A stretch of DNA of 64,000 bases from Labia minor (Eukaryota; Arthropoda; Insecta; Dermaptera; Spongiphoridae): positions 1,997,001 through 2,061,000 of the forward strand of contig OY720345.1 of the NCBI GenBank assembly GCA_963082975.1, read 5' to 3'. Shown here piece by piece: positions 11,578-22,500 of the stretch. Position 1 is the first letter of the stretch. Every line of letters starts with the position of its first letter. Below the pieces are notes generated by a model that searched no databases, had not been told where the DNA came from, and saw nothing but the letters and a program-made list of their open reading frames with translations. The translations under genes and the position numbers were made by a program.

Positions 11578-12254
11578 CAGTGGCGTACCTAAGGGGGGGG
11601 GGGGCGGTGGGTGCGGTCCGCACCGGGCGGCACTTATCTTGGGGCGGCATTTTTTATATTTCGTTATAGTTGTAAAAAGCAACTTATTCATTTCATATTT
11701 ATTTTTTTTTCTTTCTTGATTAATAAATGATTATTATGATTATTTTAAGTTTACTATTTGATTTATATAAATTATGATCAACTATATGATTTCGAATATT
11801 ATTCCTCGGTGTATATAAATGCATTTTAGTGTAAATTTTGAATTCTATAATTCCAAGAACAGGATAATTATTTTATTTTATTGTATTCATTAAAATTCGT
11901 TGAATTCGTAAACGCATCTTTAAGATTTTGTTCGGCAAAATTATCTTCGTTCTACAATGAGTCAATTAAGACTACAAAATCTTGCAATATTGTCAATAGA
12001 ACATGAAATTACAAATAATATAAATTTTGAGAGCATTATACACGATTTTTCTAATATGAAAGCTAGAAGAGTAAATATTATATAAATATATGTTTACGAG
12101 TGCATACAAATATGTGTAAAAAAATTTACTCTGTGTATTGATTAAATAACTTATGTGTATTAATTTATAAAAACCTCTATTTGATTGACTTATAATAGAA
12201 AGGGTGGCAAACTGGAGATCGCCCCGGGCGGCAAAAGTTCTAGGTACGCCACTG
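11578..12254 (+). mobile_element. hAT element nested in the MULE-type element
   Basis: Inverted ends CAGTGGCGTACCTAAG and CTAGGTACGCCACTG, with the 8-bp duplication CCAAACAG at 11570-11577 and 12255-12262: a clear hAT signature. Most of the transposase is deleted; only the last 42 codons remain (11957-12085). Confidence 0.9.
11957..12085 (+). pseudogene. hAT transposase carboxyl-terminal fragment (ZMYM1-like)
   Basis: MSQLRLQNLAILSIEHEITN and the following FESIIHDFSNMKARR match the tail of hAT transposases of the ZMYM1-like (TTF-type zinc finger) group, where this segment ends the dimerisation region. Everything upstream of the final 42 residues is missing, so this is a remnant. It ends in a TAA, 169 bases before the right end of the element. 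Confidence 0.75.
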
Positions 12255-12735
12255 CCAAACAGTCTGTAATAAGTAACCCGTGTCTGCGGAAGTACTACTT
12301 TAAAGAGTCAGTGAGTACTACGTAGTTAATAATTTCAGTTTACAGAACGACCAGAATAATTGTGGGCGCGTAAAATTTCTAATTTTAACAAGAATATGTT
12401 TGAAGCGACCTCGTGTATAGTTGACCTAACTGTATCTAATATAGATATACAATGTACATTGAATAGATAATAGAAGTGTTAAATTGTGAATGACTTATTC
12501 TATAAAAGTGTTGCAAGGTATTAATTGATTTTTTTAAATTAATTGTATTATTCTAATATATATATTCTAACCTCACTTTTAAATGACAGAACAAATCAAA
12601 TAGATAGCAATGACATTAACAATCTTTGATAACTGTTCATAATCATTAAAATGTTGTCCAACATTTAAAATATGTTCACTAACATTGTTATTGGTAAAGA
12701 AGAATATAGTAATTACGGCAAAGCCAAAATTATGA

Positions 12736-13362
12736 ATGAAAACGATTACGAAACACACAGCAACAGATTTAATCTTGTCTAGCGCCAAAGATGGAATGGT
12801 TGCTGCAGTTTTAAGTAAAAAAAGTGGGGAACAGTTTATAAGAAAGGATATACAAAATTTTCGAAACCAACTTTTTGCTTCATGTACCGAAGTAGACCAA
12901 AAGGAAGGCATGAATGATGTAGACATGGATGATATGGACAAGGATGAATTCAATGGTTTTCAAAAAATATTATCGGATCGAGAAAAATTCAATACAGCAC
13001 TGACAATAACAAAAAATATCGCAGAAATTTTATCAAATTATGGAACTACAACCTTTAACAAATATAGGAACGAACTAAAATTAATTGCAAAAAATGCTAG
13101 AAATGGAGTTTCTCTGTTTGAGAATCAGTATAGTGAACCTATAATTAGTTGAATAGAATCTGAGACAAGTAACTTAGTTGAAGCTGGAAGTTGCATGGAT
13201 AGCTTAGTTGATACTGAAAGTCAGAACGAATCCGATACAAATCATCAATCAAATGAAAACCTAAAATTCAAAACAAAAATTAAATCTAAAGGACATCCGA
13301 AGAAAAAAACTAAACAGATTCGGTTTTACAAGAAGCAAATTAAAACACGGAATAAAAAATAA
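12736..13362 (+). pseudogene. Unidentified protein of the MULE-type element, one in-frame stop
   Basis: An ATG-started frame of 138 residues ends at TGA (13150-13152) and continues in the same frame for another 69 codons to TAA at 13360-13362. The first part is acidic in the middle (DVDMDDMDKDEF). The part after the stop is lysine-rich with KSKGHPKKKTKQIRFYKK, a likely DNA-binding or nuclear-localisation tail. It lies between the ends of the 11330-13595 element and should be its product or a carboxyl-terminal remainder. No DDE motif or SWIM finger is visible, so the link to a transposase is inferred from position only. Confidence 0.5.
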
Positions 13363-13604
13363 AATAAGTACTTAAGTATATAGTTTATGTCTAATTCTTT
13401 ATCTATTTTATTGTTTTGCTTTTTACGTATATTGTAACAATAAACATTAAATAGATAAAACGTTATTTTTCTATAATTATGTAGTTTTTATTAAAATATT
13501 AATATTAATAAACTTTTTTTTGTTAGTTAGTACGTTAAACGTAACTACAAATAGCTAATTTCTTAAACATACAGTATGTATAAATAGCCACATCCATATA
13601 AAAT

Positions 13605-14984
13605 AAAATATGGTTTAATTGTAAGTAGTACAATACAATATGAATTAAAATTCTTTGTAACTAGTAACTAATCTATTATATATGTATATATTTTAAACAT
13701 TTAAAAATATTTTTTATATTTAAAGATGATAAAATTGTAATAAAGAATTCTGCTTATAATAATTTTTCATTTTAATTTATCATCATTAAAATAAAATAAA
13801 AAATAATTATATTAAAAAAAATAAATAAATAAAAAAATGTAAATAATTTTATTTTCCCTTTAAAATTCAATGTTAGATTTCTAATTATTATTTATGATTC
13901 ATAAATGATTTTCGAAATGAATATGTCATTTTCATAGAACTTTGAAAAAGATTTAGAATTTAGATGAATTTTTATTAGTTTGCCACACAATTAATATGGA
14001 ATGATATTTAAAAAATTTATTGGTGGATGCCAACTACCTCCATTTATCTGTTAAAGTTGATGAGGTGCGTGACTGACCTTCATTTTCTTTTTTTTCACGA
14101 TTATTCCTTCCTATGCATTTCAAATAAAGATATTAAAAACGAATCGATGCATCTTGAACTTGAATGAAAATTGTAGTAGCAAGGTTATGCAATATTATGA
14201 CTGTTTTCTCATTGAATAAATATTCATAAAAATAAAATATGTAATTTAGATGCTAATTACTTATTTTTTCCAAAAAAAAAAAAAAAAAAAAAAAAATTAA
14301 GACAACTTAGCTATTGCAAACCAATTTTAAAAATTAAAATAATTATTAGTAAAAGAAAATAGTAAAATAAATAGGAATAATTTTTTAAAATGTAAAAAAA
14401 AATTTCAAATTATTTAGCAAAAGTTTGAAGTTAACGATCATCACAATCATCAGAATTTCATTATTCCTATTTTTCATGCACCTAATCGATAAATGTTAAA
14501 CGTAGATAAATCATTATCTTGTGTTCTCTTTTAAATTCTAAATGACTATATTCATTAATTAGTATATTAATAGTTACATTTTATTATTAATTATAAGTAT
14601 TTATTCTTTTTAAATACAAACCACCTCTCTTGAAATAATCACTAAATAAATTCTTCTTTTTCCAATGTACATTACATTTATGAATATACAATTAAATTTT
14701 AAAATTGACTTTTTTTTATAATTATTATTTTAAGTCGCCAACTTGAACTGTTGTTAACAGGTCAGTTAAAAGAATTCTTGTTAATAGGTCTTTAGCAGTG
14801 GTGAGCAATCTTTTTTTTAAATCAAAGAGCTAAACAAAAGTTCGATATTTCTTGGCACACTGCAGACAAATACAACCTTCCATATTTTAATGAACACACA
14901 CAATTCACATTATACTTACATGTCTCTTTCAAAAATCGTTCCATTGAAATAACGATTATTTTAATATATCTATGCGCACGGCAG
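13605..14984. other. AT-rich interval, nothing recognised
   Basis: Includes a long poly-A run (14272-14297). A hAT-like left end (CAGTGGTGAGCAATC, near 14797) has no matching right end and was not called as an element. Confidence 0.45.
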
Positions 14985-15690
14985 TGCGCCGGCCAAGTTC
15001 CAGCAAGCCGCGCGCATGCCGTAAGTATATTTACACGAATGGTTTGGAGTCACTTTTGACCCCCCTGTATCTCAGTGCCTATTGCAAGTACAGAGATAAA
15101 ATTTTATCTACGTAGTCATATACTAGAACTAAAGCAGTATGCCAAATTTCATAGTTATAGCTTCAGTACATCCTGAAATATGACCCTGTGAAAATAGCTT
15201 ATTTTGGAACTGATTCACTGATTGGTCAACAAAATTCTTAGGGTATTTCCAATTGTCCTAGCGCTATGAAATTTGGCATACAGGTCGTGTGTTATAAGTA
15301 GGTTAACAAAAAATTGTGAAATTTAAGAAATCGGTCAAGCTTGAGTTGTTATAATCGAATATCAATGCGATTTTAACGAATTCAAACGAATTCATTGGTT
15401 TTGTCAGAAAATAATCAAGCTAGGACTTCGAAATTTGGTACACCGATATTATTCACAGTTTGTAGATTTCTTTTAAAATTTCGTCAAAATCGGTTAACCG
15501 GAAGTGGTACTTTACCTACACTGGTTGCGTTTACCTTTCAAGTAAAGTACCAGTTTGCTTCGAGATATTTGCTTCATATTTTGTATATAGATTTAAAAAT
15601 ATGAAAAAAATTCAGAAACCAAATTTCATCATGATCTGACTACCGGAAGTGACATTTTACCTATACAAGTAGCGTTAGGTGTAAATTATA
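14985..15690. repeat. Unclassified dispersed-type repeat
   Basis: Complex, less AT-rich sequence with phrases such as ATGCCAAATTTCATAGTTAT and ACCGGAAGTGGTACTTTACC that recall the ends of non-autonomous DNA transposons. It starts at a GC-rich inverted motif (GGCAGTGCGCCGGCC; GCCGCGCGCATGCCG). No target duplication was found and no second copy in the window. Confidence 0.4.
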
Positions 15691-17011
15691 AATATATATA
15701 ATAGTGTTAAACCATTTTACTTTATAATTTAAATTAATTAGTTTGTTTATTTTTATTGTTATAACTTAACAGTTTCTATATAATTTTCAATTAATATTAA
15801 TAGTTCTAATTATTTATTATTCAATACAAGTTGGAAATTCAGAACTATAAAATATAAGTTGACCTGTGGCCAGATCCGAACCGACCGACGGTTTGAAGTA
15901 AATTAATTTTCAGCTACAGAAACAATTTCAAATAATTTTAATATATCTATTAATCTAATAAAAAACAGATAGGCATATAACATAAATATTTTTAATTTTA
16001 TTTTATTTATAATATATGTATATATTTATATGTAAGACCAGGCTGTGACGTCATGAATGGCTGGATGACGTCATATAATTTTAAATCAAGAAAAAACTAA
16101 TAAATATGATTTTCCCGAGGATAAAACCAATACAAAGTGCATGATTCGTGGGGATATATAAAAAAATCTCCTCATGTGAAATTTGGTGTGAAAATAACCC
16201 TTCCCTTCCTAACGTCGATCGCTAATACTACCACTTCCGGTTCACGGATTTGCACCAAAAGTTGATCAATTCATCCCACTGATGCATTAAGTAAATATAC
16301 CAAATTTCATCAAAATCGGTTGAGCCGTTCAGGCTGTACACATCTATACGGACGAACAGACGGACAGACGGACGGACAGACATCATGCTAAAAATACTTT
16401 TTTCTGTTTAGAAAATGCATGATTCGTGGAGATATGTAAAAATCTCCACATGTGAAATTTGGTGTGAAAACAATACCTCCCTTACTATCGTCGGTCGGTA
16501 AAAAGTATTTTTAGCATGATGTCTGTCTGTCCGTCCGTCCGTATAGATGTGTACAGCCTGAACGGCTGAACGGATTTTGATGAAATTTGGTATATTTACT
16601 TAATGCATCAGTGGGATGAATTTATCAACTTTTGGTGCAAATCCCGAAACCGGAAGTGGTAGTATTAGCGATCGACGATAGGAAGGGAAGGGTTATTTTC
16701 ACACCAAATTTCACATGAGGAGATTTTTTTACATATCACCACGAATGTATTGGTTTTATCCTCGGGAAAAATCATCTTCATTATGTTTTTCTTTATTTAA
16801 AATTATGTGACGTCACCCAGCCCTTCATGACGTCACAGTCTCCTTATTATGATCACGGGCAACGCCGGCTACTTCAGCTATATATTATAAATAAAATAAA
16901 ATTAAAAATATTTATGTTCTATGCCTACCTGTTTTTTATTAGATTAATAGATATATTAAACTTATTTGAAATTGTTTCTGCAGCTGGAAATTAATTTATT
17001 TCAAACCGTCG

Positions 17012-19095
17012 CACAGTGGTCTGAAACGCCCAAATAGCTGGCCAAAAATGAAGATGTTGGTGAAACAGCTTGAAATTTTGTAGGCAATAGTTTTGAGAGT
17101 CAGGAAATTTAAATTTGACAAAAAAAAAAATGGCGAATTCAAAATGGCGGACAGATTCGCAATTGTATGTTCTCTGGGATTTTTTGAGCCGAAAATTTCG
17201 AAATTGAAGTTAGATTGTACGAAAAAAAATGATAAATTTCAAATGATGTGTTGATTTTTCAAAAAATGACGTCATGCAGAGAAAAAGGAGAACAACTATA
17301 TTATGCATCTAAAATAGGCGACGGAATTCGAGAAAAGGTGAGCTGTTACATTGATTTTACTTCAAATATCTTTCCTTCTTTTGAAAAGTGACAGGTGCAC
17401 CTTAACGAGATATTAATCGCGCTAACCTGCAGGTACCTGTGGGTCCCATAGGCCCTAGTCTGTTGACGTTCGCGCGCTCGGAAAAAAATTCATAGGAACA
17501 AATGGGGCAAAAAGGAGCAATTTTTTCTTCATGATTCTTTATCTATAGACCTTTATCTTTATGATTCAAATGAGATTGTCACTGTATCCGCTTGATACAT
17601 CGACTATAGAGGCTTGTAAGACCTAAAAAATAATAGAAAGCTATTGTTCCTGAAAATCGAAAGTGGGAGGAAATGGAATGGGATGAATCCTTAATATATA
17701 TTAATTTTGCTCGAAGGCTAAAAAGAGGAATTAATATAATATTGCGATAGTTACCTCTTCTCTTCTATCGCACCTTGAAAATTAAGTGGACTGTATTAGA
17801 GGTCTATGTTTAATATATTAAGAATTTGGAATTGAAAAAAGCTCGCTAAATAAACACTGTAATTAACTTTTATAATCTTTAATTAAATTAAAATTAGGTT
17901 CAATTAAAAACGGATTAATTATATTTAGGGTCACCTAAATATTTTTATATATCAACTTAAATCTAAATTTTAAGTCTAAAATTAATATAGTTCAAAGTGT
18001 TCATAAGTGCACTTATCTGACCACCGGGAATTGAAATAAATGGGAGTTTACGCGGACGTTCGCTGTCTGGATGTCTTCTCTGCTGGTTTCGCAATTGATC
18101 CAAAGATCAATTGGCTCTGGACCCTCCTCGAGTCGAATGGACCACCACGGATCCAAAAGTAGAGATGATCCCCTTCAGGAATCACTTGCCCCCTCGGAAC
18201 AAACTCTGGAGCACAGGACCGGCGGCTGCAATCTGTAGCCTCGTCGACGACCCCAAAAGCACCGCGTTCGAGTCGTAAATTCGAACGGGTCGAATAAGGC
18301 GTCGGTGGGCCAAGGAGCCCCAGTAATCAGTGGACGAGCAGATAAAAACAACAGGCAGCAGCGACAGACAAAGGCAATAGCACTTGGGCGACAGGTACAA
18401 CAGCAGCGGGGCTTCAGAGAGCTCGGCCTGTCTTTTTATATGTAGATAGTAAGGGAGGGGGGTGGTCAACCTCATGAATTTATGACAATAACAATTAAAT
18501 ATTAAAAACTATAAATGAAATTAACTTAAAAATATTAAACTACATTATATAATTAACTAACACTAATATTTATAAATATTAACTTAATTACTATTTAAAC
18601 TTAGTCAGAGGGCGGGAATTCAAATTTATTTGAATTCAGGTTCCATGCGGAAACAGTCACCAATGGTCACCAATGTAAAAAATGCGGAATGTTTTTTGAA
18701 AAGTTTTTCGTCAGGTTACATTTTCTGACACAAGCGGTTTAAATCAGCCAATATCAATATAATACATGCATTTCTAGCAAACAAAATAAAAAAGTCCATG
18801 TACGTACCTCCAGCAACAGTTTCCATGTCGCAAGTTGCAAATGAAACTTTTCTATGAAACGAAACACCAATTTTGACTGAGCTCGAATTTCAGACGTTTT
18901 GGGAAATCTCGGGAGAAAGTAAAAACAGCTGACTTTGAGATGTTCGGAAAACTCGTAGAGTCATGGTAGTGCTCTACATTTTCAGCTTTTCGTACATAAA
19001 TATGTCTTCAACAAAATACCATAAACGACATGCAAAAAAAAATTTTTTCAATTTTCGATTTTTGGCCAGCTTTTTTGGTGTTTCATACCACTGTG
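17012..19095. mobile_element. Transib-like DNA transposon with RSS-like ends
   Basis: Both ends read CACAGTG, then a 23-base spacer, then CCAAAAAT(G or C). The remaining terminal repeat is shared (GGTxTGAAACxCC, AGCTGG). The flanks are a 5-bp duplication, CGTCG (17007-17011, 19096-19100). Transib elements are known for CAC-initiated ends resembling the RAG recombination signal and for 5-bp GC-rich duplications. No transposase frame was found, and the middle (about 17800-18500) looks like a foreign insertion, so the copy is non-autonomous. Classification rests on ends and target site only. Confidence 0.75.
17800..18500 (-). mobile_element. Possible solo LTR or other insertion inside the Transib-like element
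   Basis: On the minus strand a TATA-like ACATATAAAAAGACAGG (near 18445-18429) is followed by about 400 bases of normal composition and then an AT-rich end, a layout like an LTR promoter and leader. Boundaries and target duplication were not found, so this is a tentative reading. Confidence 0.3.
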
Positions 19096-19199
19096 CGTCG
19101 GTCGGTTCGGACCTGGCCACAGGTCAACTTATTTTCTAGTTCATTTCTTCCCCCTTTAGAAGTTGTTGTTTTTTTCTTTTAATAAAAAATGAATTAGTT

Positions 19200-20050
19200 T
19201 GATTTGAAAATATTAATATACAATTCTTTAATTATTTTTTACAATTATTAAATGTTACATCATTGCATCAATCTGATTAAAATGAATGGAACTTGGGGTC
19301 CTCAATAATAATAAATAATAATAATAAATAATAAAATTAACTAAAAAATATTTACATATAAGAATTAACAAAAAATTAAACGTCAAAACAGATTAAAAAA
19401 TTTCAAATATTCTAGGCAAAAAAAAAAATAATTAAAAAGTATAATAATTAATTAATAAAATAAATATTAATTAATAATTAAAAAAATAAATGAAAAATTT
19501 TCAAATATTTTAAAGGAACAGGAATTTAAAAAAAAATATTTATTTATGCTTTTCTATTTCTATTTAATATTATTAGATCATATTTATTCAAAAATTTATT
19601 TTGAATAAGATATTCTTTAATTATCATTTTAAATGAATATTAATTAAAGAAAGAAATTGTTTTTAAAATATCATAAATAATATGTATAATATGTTTTCAA
19701 GATAGAAACATACAAAGATAATTTATATACTTACAATGTTTGCAAAACAAATAAGATAATTTAAATATTTTTAATTTTATTTCAAAATTAAATAAAAAAT
19801 TTTAAAATATTTTAAATATAAAAAAAATATTAATACAATATCAATTAAAAAAGAATGGCAAAAATAAAGAAAATATGGATGACGTAGTTAGTGACGTCAT
19901 ATAAATTTAAATTAAGAAAAAAAAATAATGAAGATGATTTTTCCAAGATTGAAACCAATATAGATCGATTTATCTTTATAAATTTCAAAAAAATCCTTAG
20001 AGAGGTTTATTATCTCAAAAATATGCATATATATACAAATATATATATTA
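19200..20050 (+). repeat. R2-related repeat, degraded copy
   Basis: Starts with CAATTCTTTAATTATTT and CATCAATCTGATTAAAATGA as in R2, then AT-rich filler, and from 19860 the GATGACGTAGTTAGTGACGT and TTAGAGAGGTTTATTATCTC block that is also seen at 63215-63380. Confidence 0.6.
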
Positions 20051-20155
20051 CTATCAGATTTATCAGGGATATAATCACGTAATTTTGTGAGATTGTTTTC
20101 TCGACGTTTCGGCACCAAACATACGTGATTATAACTCTGATAAATCTGATAGTAA
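20051..20155. repeat. Hairpin repeat with GTTTTCTCGACGTTTCGG
   Basis: CTATCAGATTTATCAGGGATATAATCACGTA returns inverted at 20120-20155. The loop holds GTTTTCTCGACGTTTCGGCAC. A related unpaired copy lies in reverse at 39180-39255. Family unknown. Confidence 0.6.
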
Positions 20156-20269
20156 TAATAACAATAACATTCACGGAAACCTAAACCAACATATATATAC
20201 AATTTCGATATTGTAAAAAAGCATAAAATACCGATTTTCTGTATACCTTTATACCGGTATTGCAATCAC

Positions 20270-21918
20270 TAATTATAACCTCTCTTTCTCTCCATTTATT
20301 TTAAATTTAAAAAAAAACGGAAAGTGTTTTAGGCAAATTAAGAAATTTAGATGACTCATTCAACATGAATGGATAAATGAGAGAACAAAGACCAGAAATT
20401 TGGTTTGTAGGGAAACCAGTTGGCAAACCATCAAACTGTGTCCCAAACTGTGAGCCGCCAAAAATTTTCTTCAATATTATTCTCTAAAAAAAAGCTCAAA
20501 CGTTTTCTGGACTAAGTACGAAGTGTTCAAAAACACTTGGTACTTTTTTTAATTTTAAAATTTTTTCAATATGCTTCTAAAGAAAAAAAAATCCAATGTA
20601 TTTATTATGGGAGCTAAAGTGAGAATTGAATGGATGAGATAAATCAGAAACGTTCAGGGACGTTTTGAGGAGTTTGGTTTGTTGCTTATAATTCACAGAC
20701 CTTGACAATTGTACTAAACATAATCAAACTAATTTTTTTACGTACATAATTGATTTGACTAAATTTATCATTATTTGATAAAATTATTTCATTATTATTA
20801 ATTTACATAGACACGCATAAAGATGAAACTGAAAGGGGGGGGGGGGATGACGAAATAGGAAAAATGTGTACCAAGAAACCACATAATAATTATTTTTGTT
20901 TTGTTCAAACCTATAATATTTAAATATTAAATATTAAATATCACATTATTTGTATGTATATTGCATGTGACAGTTCAGAAATAAATATGTATTAAAAAAA
21001 AAAGGATATTGATCGAGAATGACCTAAATTGAACTTCTCATTTGTTCGTGTGACATTTATAATAACAGATACGTATTATTAATTGTAATTCATTGCTTTC
21101 TCTCTATAGAATTTAATGAACTCTTTACCAAATATTCAAGGATTTTCATCTTCTTCATCAAATAATTTGCTCTATTGGAAAAATATACTAGAAAAATGAT
21201 AATACAAGTATTATTAGAATAAAAGTAAAAATATTAATATACTAGGTGATAGAAAATTTTTATCTTTTTTAATATTTTATTTATTATAATAATAGCATAA
21301 CTATATAAAATTATATATATACATTTAGCTTACTCATTGATCAAATTTATGATTATATTGTAATGATTTTAAAGTACATCCAAAAAGGTTGAAAAAAAAA
21401 CTAAACTAAAATTTTTTAATATTGTATAAGACTTGAATTGTTTACATGAATTGAAAATATTTTTATTTTCATAAAAGAGAAAAGTTATAATAATAATAAA
21501 TAATGTAATTTATTTATCTAATTACATATAAGTATAGTTTTCTATTATATATAGCTGGAACACGGAGCTCGACTCTTGAATAAATTTATACAATTTTTAA
21601 AATTTAAAAATTATACAATATTTTAATTATTTATTATAATTATTAAATAAGTTTTCTAAAAATTACACATACAAAAGCTGTTTTCTAAAATGGTACAAAT
21701 TCATAAAAAAATAACTGGTTTTCTTTTTCAAGATTAAAAAAATAGACAAAAATTCTTGATAAAATATTTGATCCTATTATACTCGTATAGTATCTATATA
21801 TATAGACTGTTTCGACCAAGAATTATTACTTTTATATTACTACTGTTATAAATTTTGCAAATATTTTATCATTATCATATATAGTCTTTTAATATAAAAT
21901 CAATTAATATATATAATA
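20270..21918. other. AT-rich interval, mostly unassigned
   Basis: Includes a G run (20836-20846) and a fragment near 21540-21660 with R2-like words (GGAACACGGAGCTCGACTC). No gene was recognised. Confidence 0.4.
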
Positions 21919-22392
21919 CTAGCTGCTCCGAGCGCCTTCCAGTCGCTCTTCACACCTAGACGGGGGCTCCGCCCCCTGTACCCCCGAGTGATACATGGTA
22001 TTTGGTTGAAAGTCTGTATGTAAAAGGTTTTCATCCATTTTGTTTCAATCAGTATAAGTAGATAAGATATATATTTGTTTTCTTGGAAAATATATTTTAT
22101 TTTAAGCAACAACAAATTTTCCTAGTATAATAAGTAAGATTTATTGACTATTTCATATTATTATTTATATATTTACTAATATATTTATGGCTCTTTGAAT
22201 TTATTTAAGTAGATTTTAATTAATTAAATAATGAATATTTTCTAAGTTTATGAACATTATTTTTTTTTATAAATTATATTAATTAAAATTTATTTTCTTA
22301 TTTCTGTTTGTTCTTTATTTTACATATAGATGTACAAAACACAAAACAATAACACAGACAGACACACAGACATTGCCTTTTATATATATAGA
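21919..22392 (-). mobile_element. Short non-autonomous Helitron
   Basis: On the minus strand it starts TCTATATATATAAAAGGCAA (from 22392) and ends CTAG at 21919, after a GC-rich region with GGGGGCGGAGCCCCCG and a damaged hairpin (GAGCGACTGGAAGGCGCTC). The flanking bases are A before and T after, as expected for Helitrons. 474 bp, no coding capacity. At 22393-22500 a further fragment of a related 5' region follows. Confidence 0.75.
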
Positions 22393-22500
22393 TAGATTAA
22401 AACCTTCCCTGGGATGCCCACAACAATCCCTGAAAGTTTCACCGTAATCGGACGGGTAGTTTTTGAGTATTTGACGGACAGACAGACATTTCCTTTTATA

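Larger units (their letters stand above)
11330..13595. mobile_element. Mutator-like (MULE-type) element with 9-bp target duplications
   Basis: The ends are inverted: GGATGTGGCTATTTATACAT at the left and its reverse complement at the right, ending CCACATCC. The flanks carry the same nine bases, ATATAAAAT, at 11321-11329 and 13596-13604. A 9-bp duplication points to the Mutator superfamily. The left end repeats GGCTATTTATACATACA two more times as subterminal repeats, and the block AAATTAGCTATTT is mirrored at the right. The element contains one reading frame (12736 on) and a later hAT insertion (11578-12254). No DDE transposase core was recognised, so it is probably non-autonomous. Confidence 0.75.
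15856..19130. repeat. R3 palindromic dimer interrupted by a Transib-like element
   Basis: The left arm (15856-16494, minus orientation) and right arm (16495-17011 plus 19101-19130) are long inverted copies of the R3 monomer. They begin AAGTTGACCTGTGGCC and end GGCCACAGGTCAACTT. The right arm is split at CGTCG by the element at 17012-19095; the intact joint is seen in the monomer at 28789-29412. Confidence 0.8.

Noticed and set aside
12579-12953. Minus-strand 124-codon frame
   Set aside because: Lies antisense to the frame of the MULE-type element and has hydrophobic, low-complexity content with no motif.
14797-14880. hAT left end (CAGTGGTGAGCAATC)
   Set aside because: No inverted partner or 8-bp duplication was found downstream.
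18182-18475. 97-codon minus-strand frame as a protein
   Set aside because: No known domain; it overlaps a TATA-like motif and an LTR-like layout, and is probably non-coding.
20051-20155. Hammerhead ribozyme
   Set aside because: A GAAAC motif and a CTGATAA-like word exist, but not in the order or spacing of the conserved hammerhead core.
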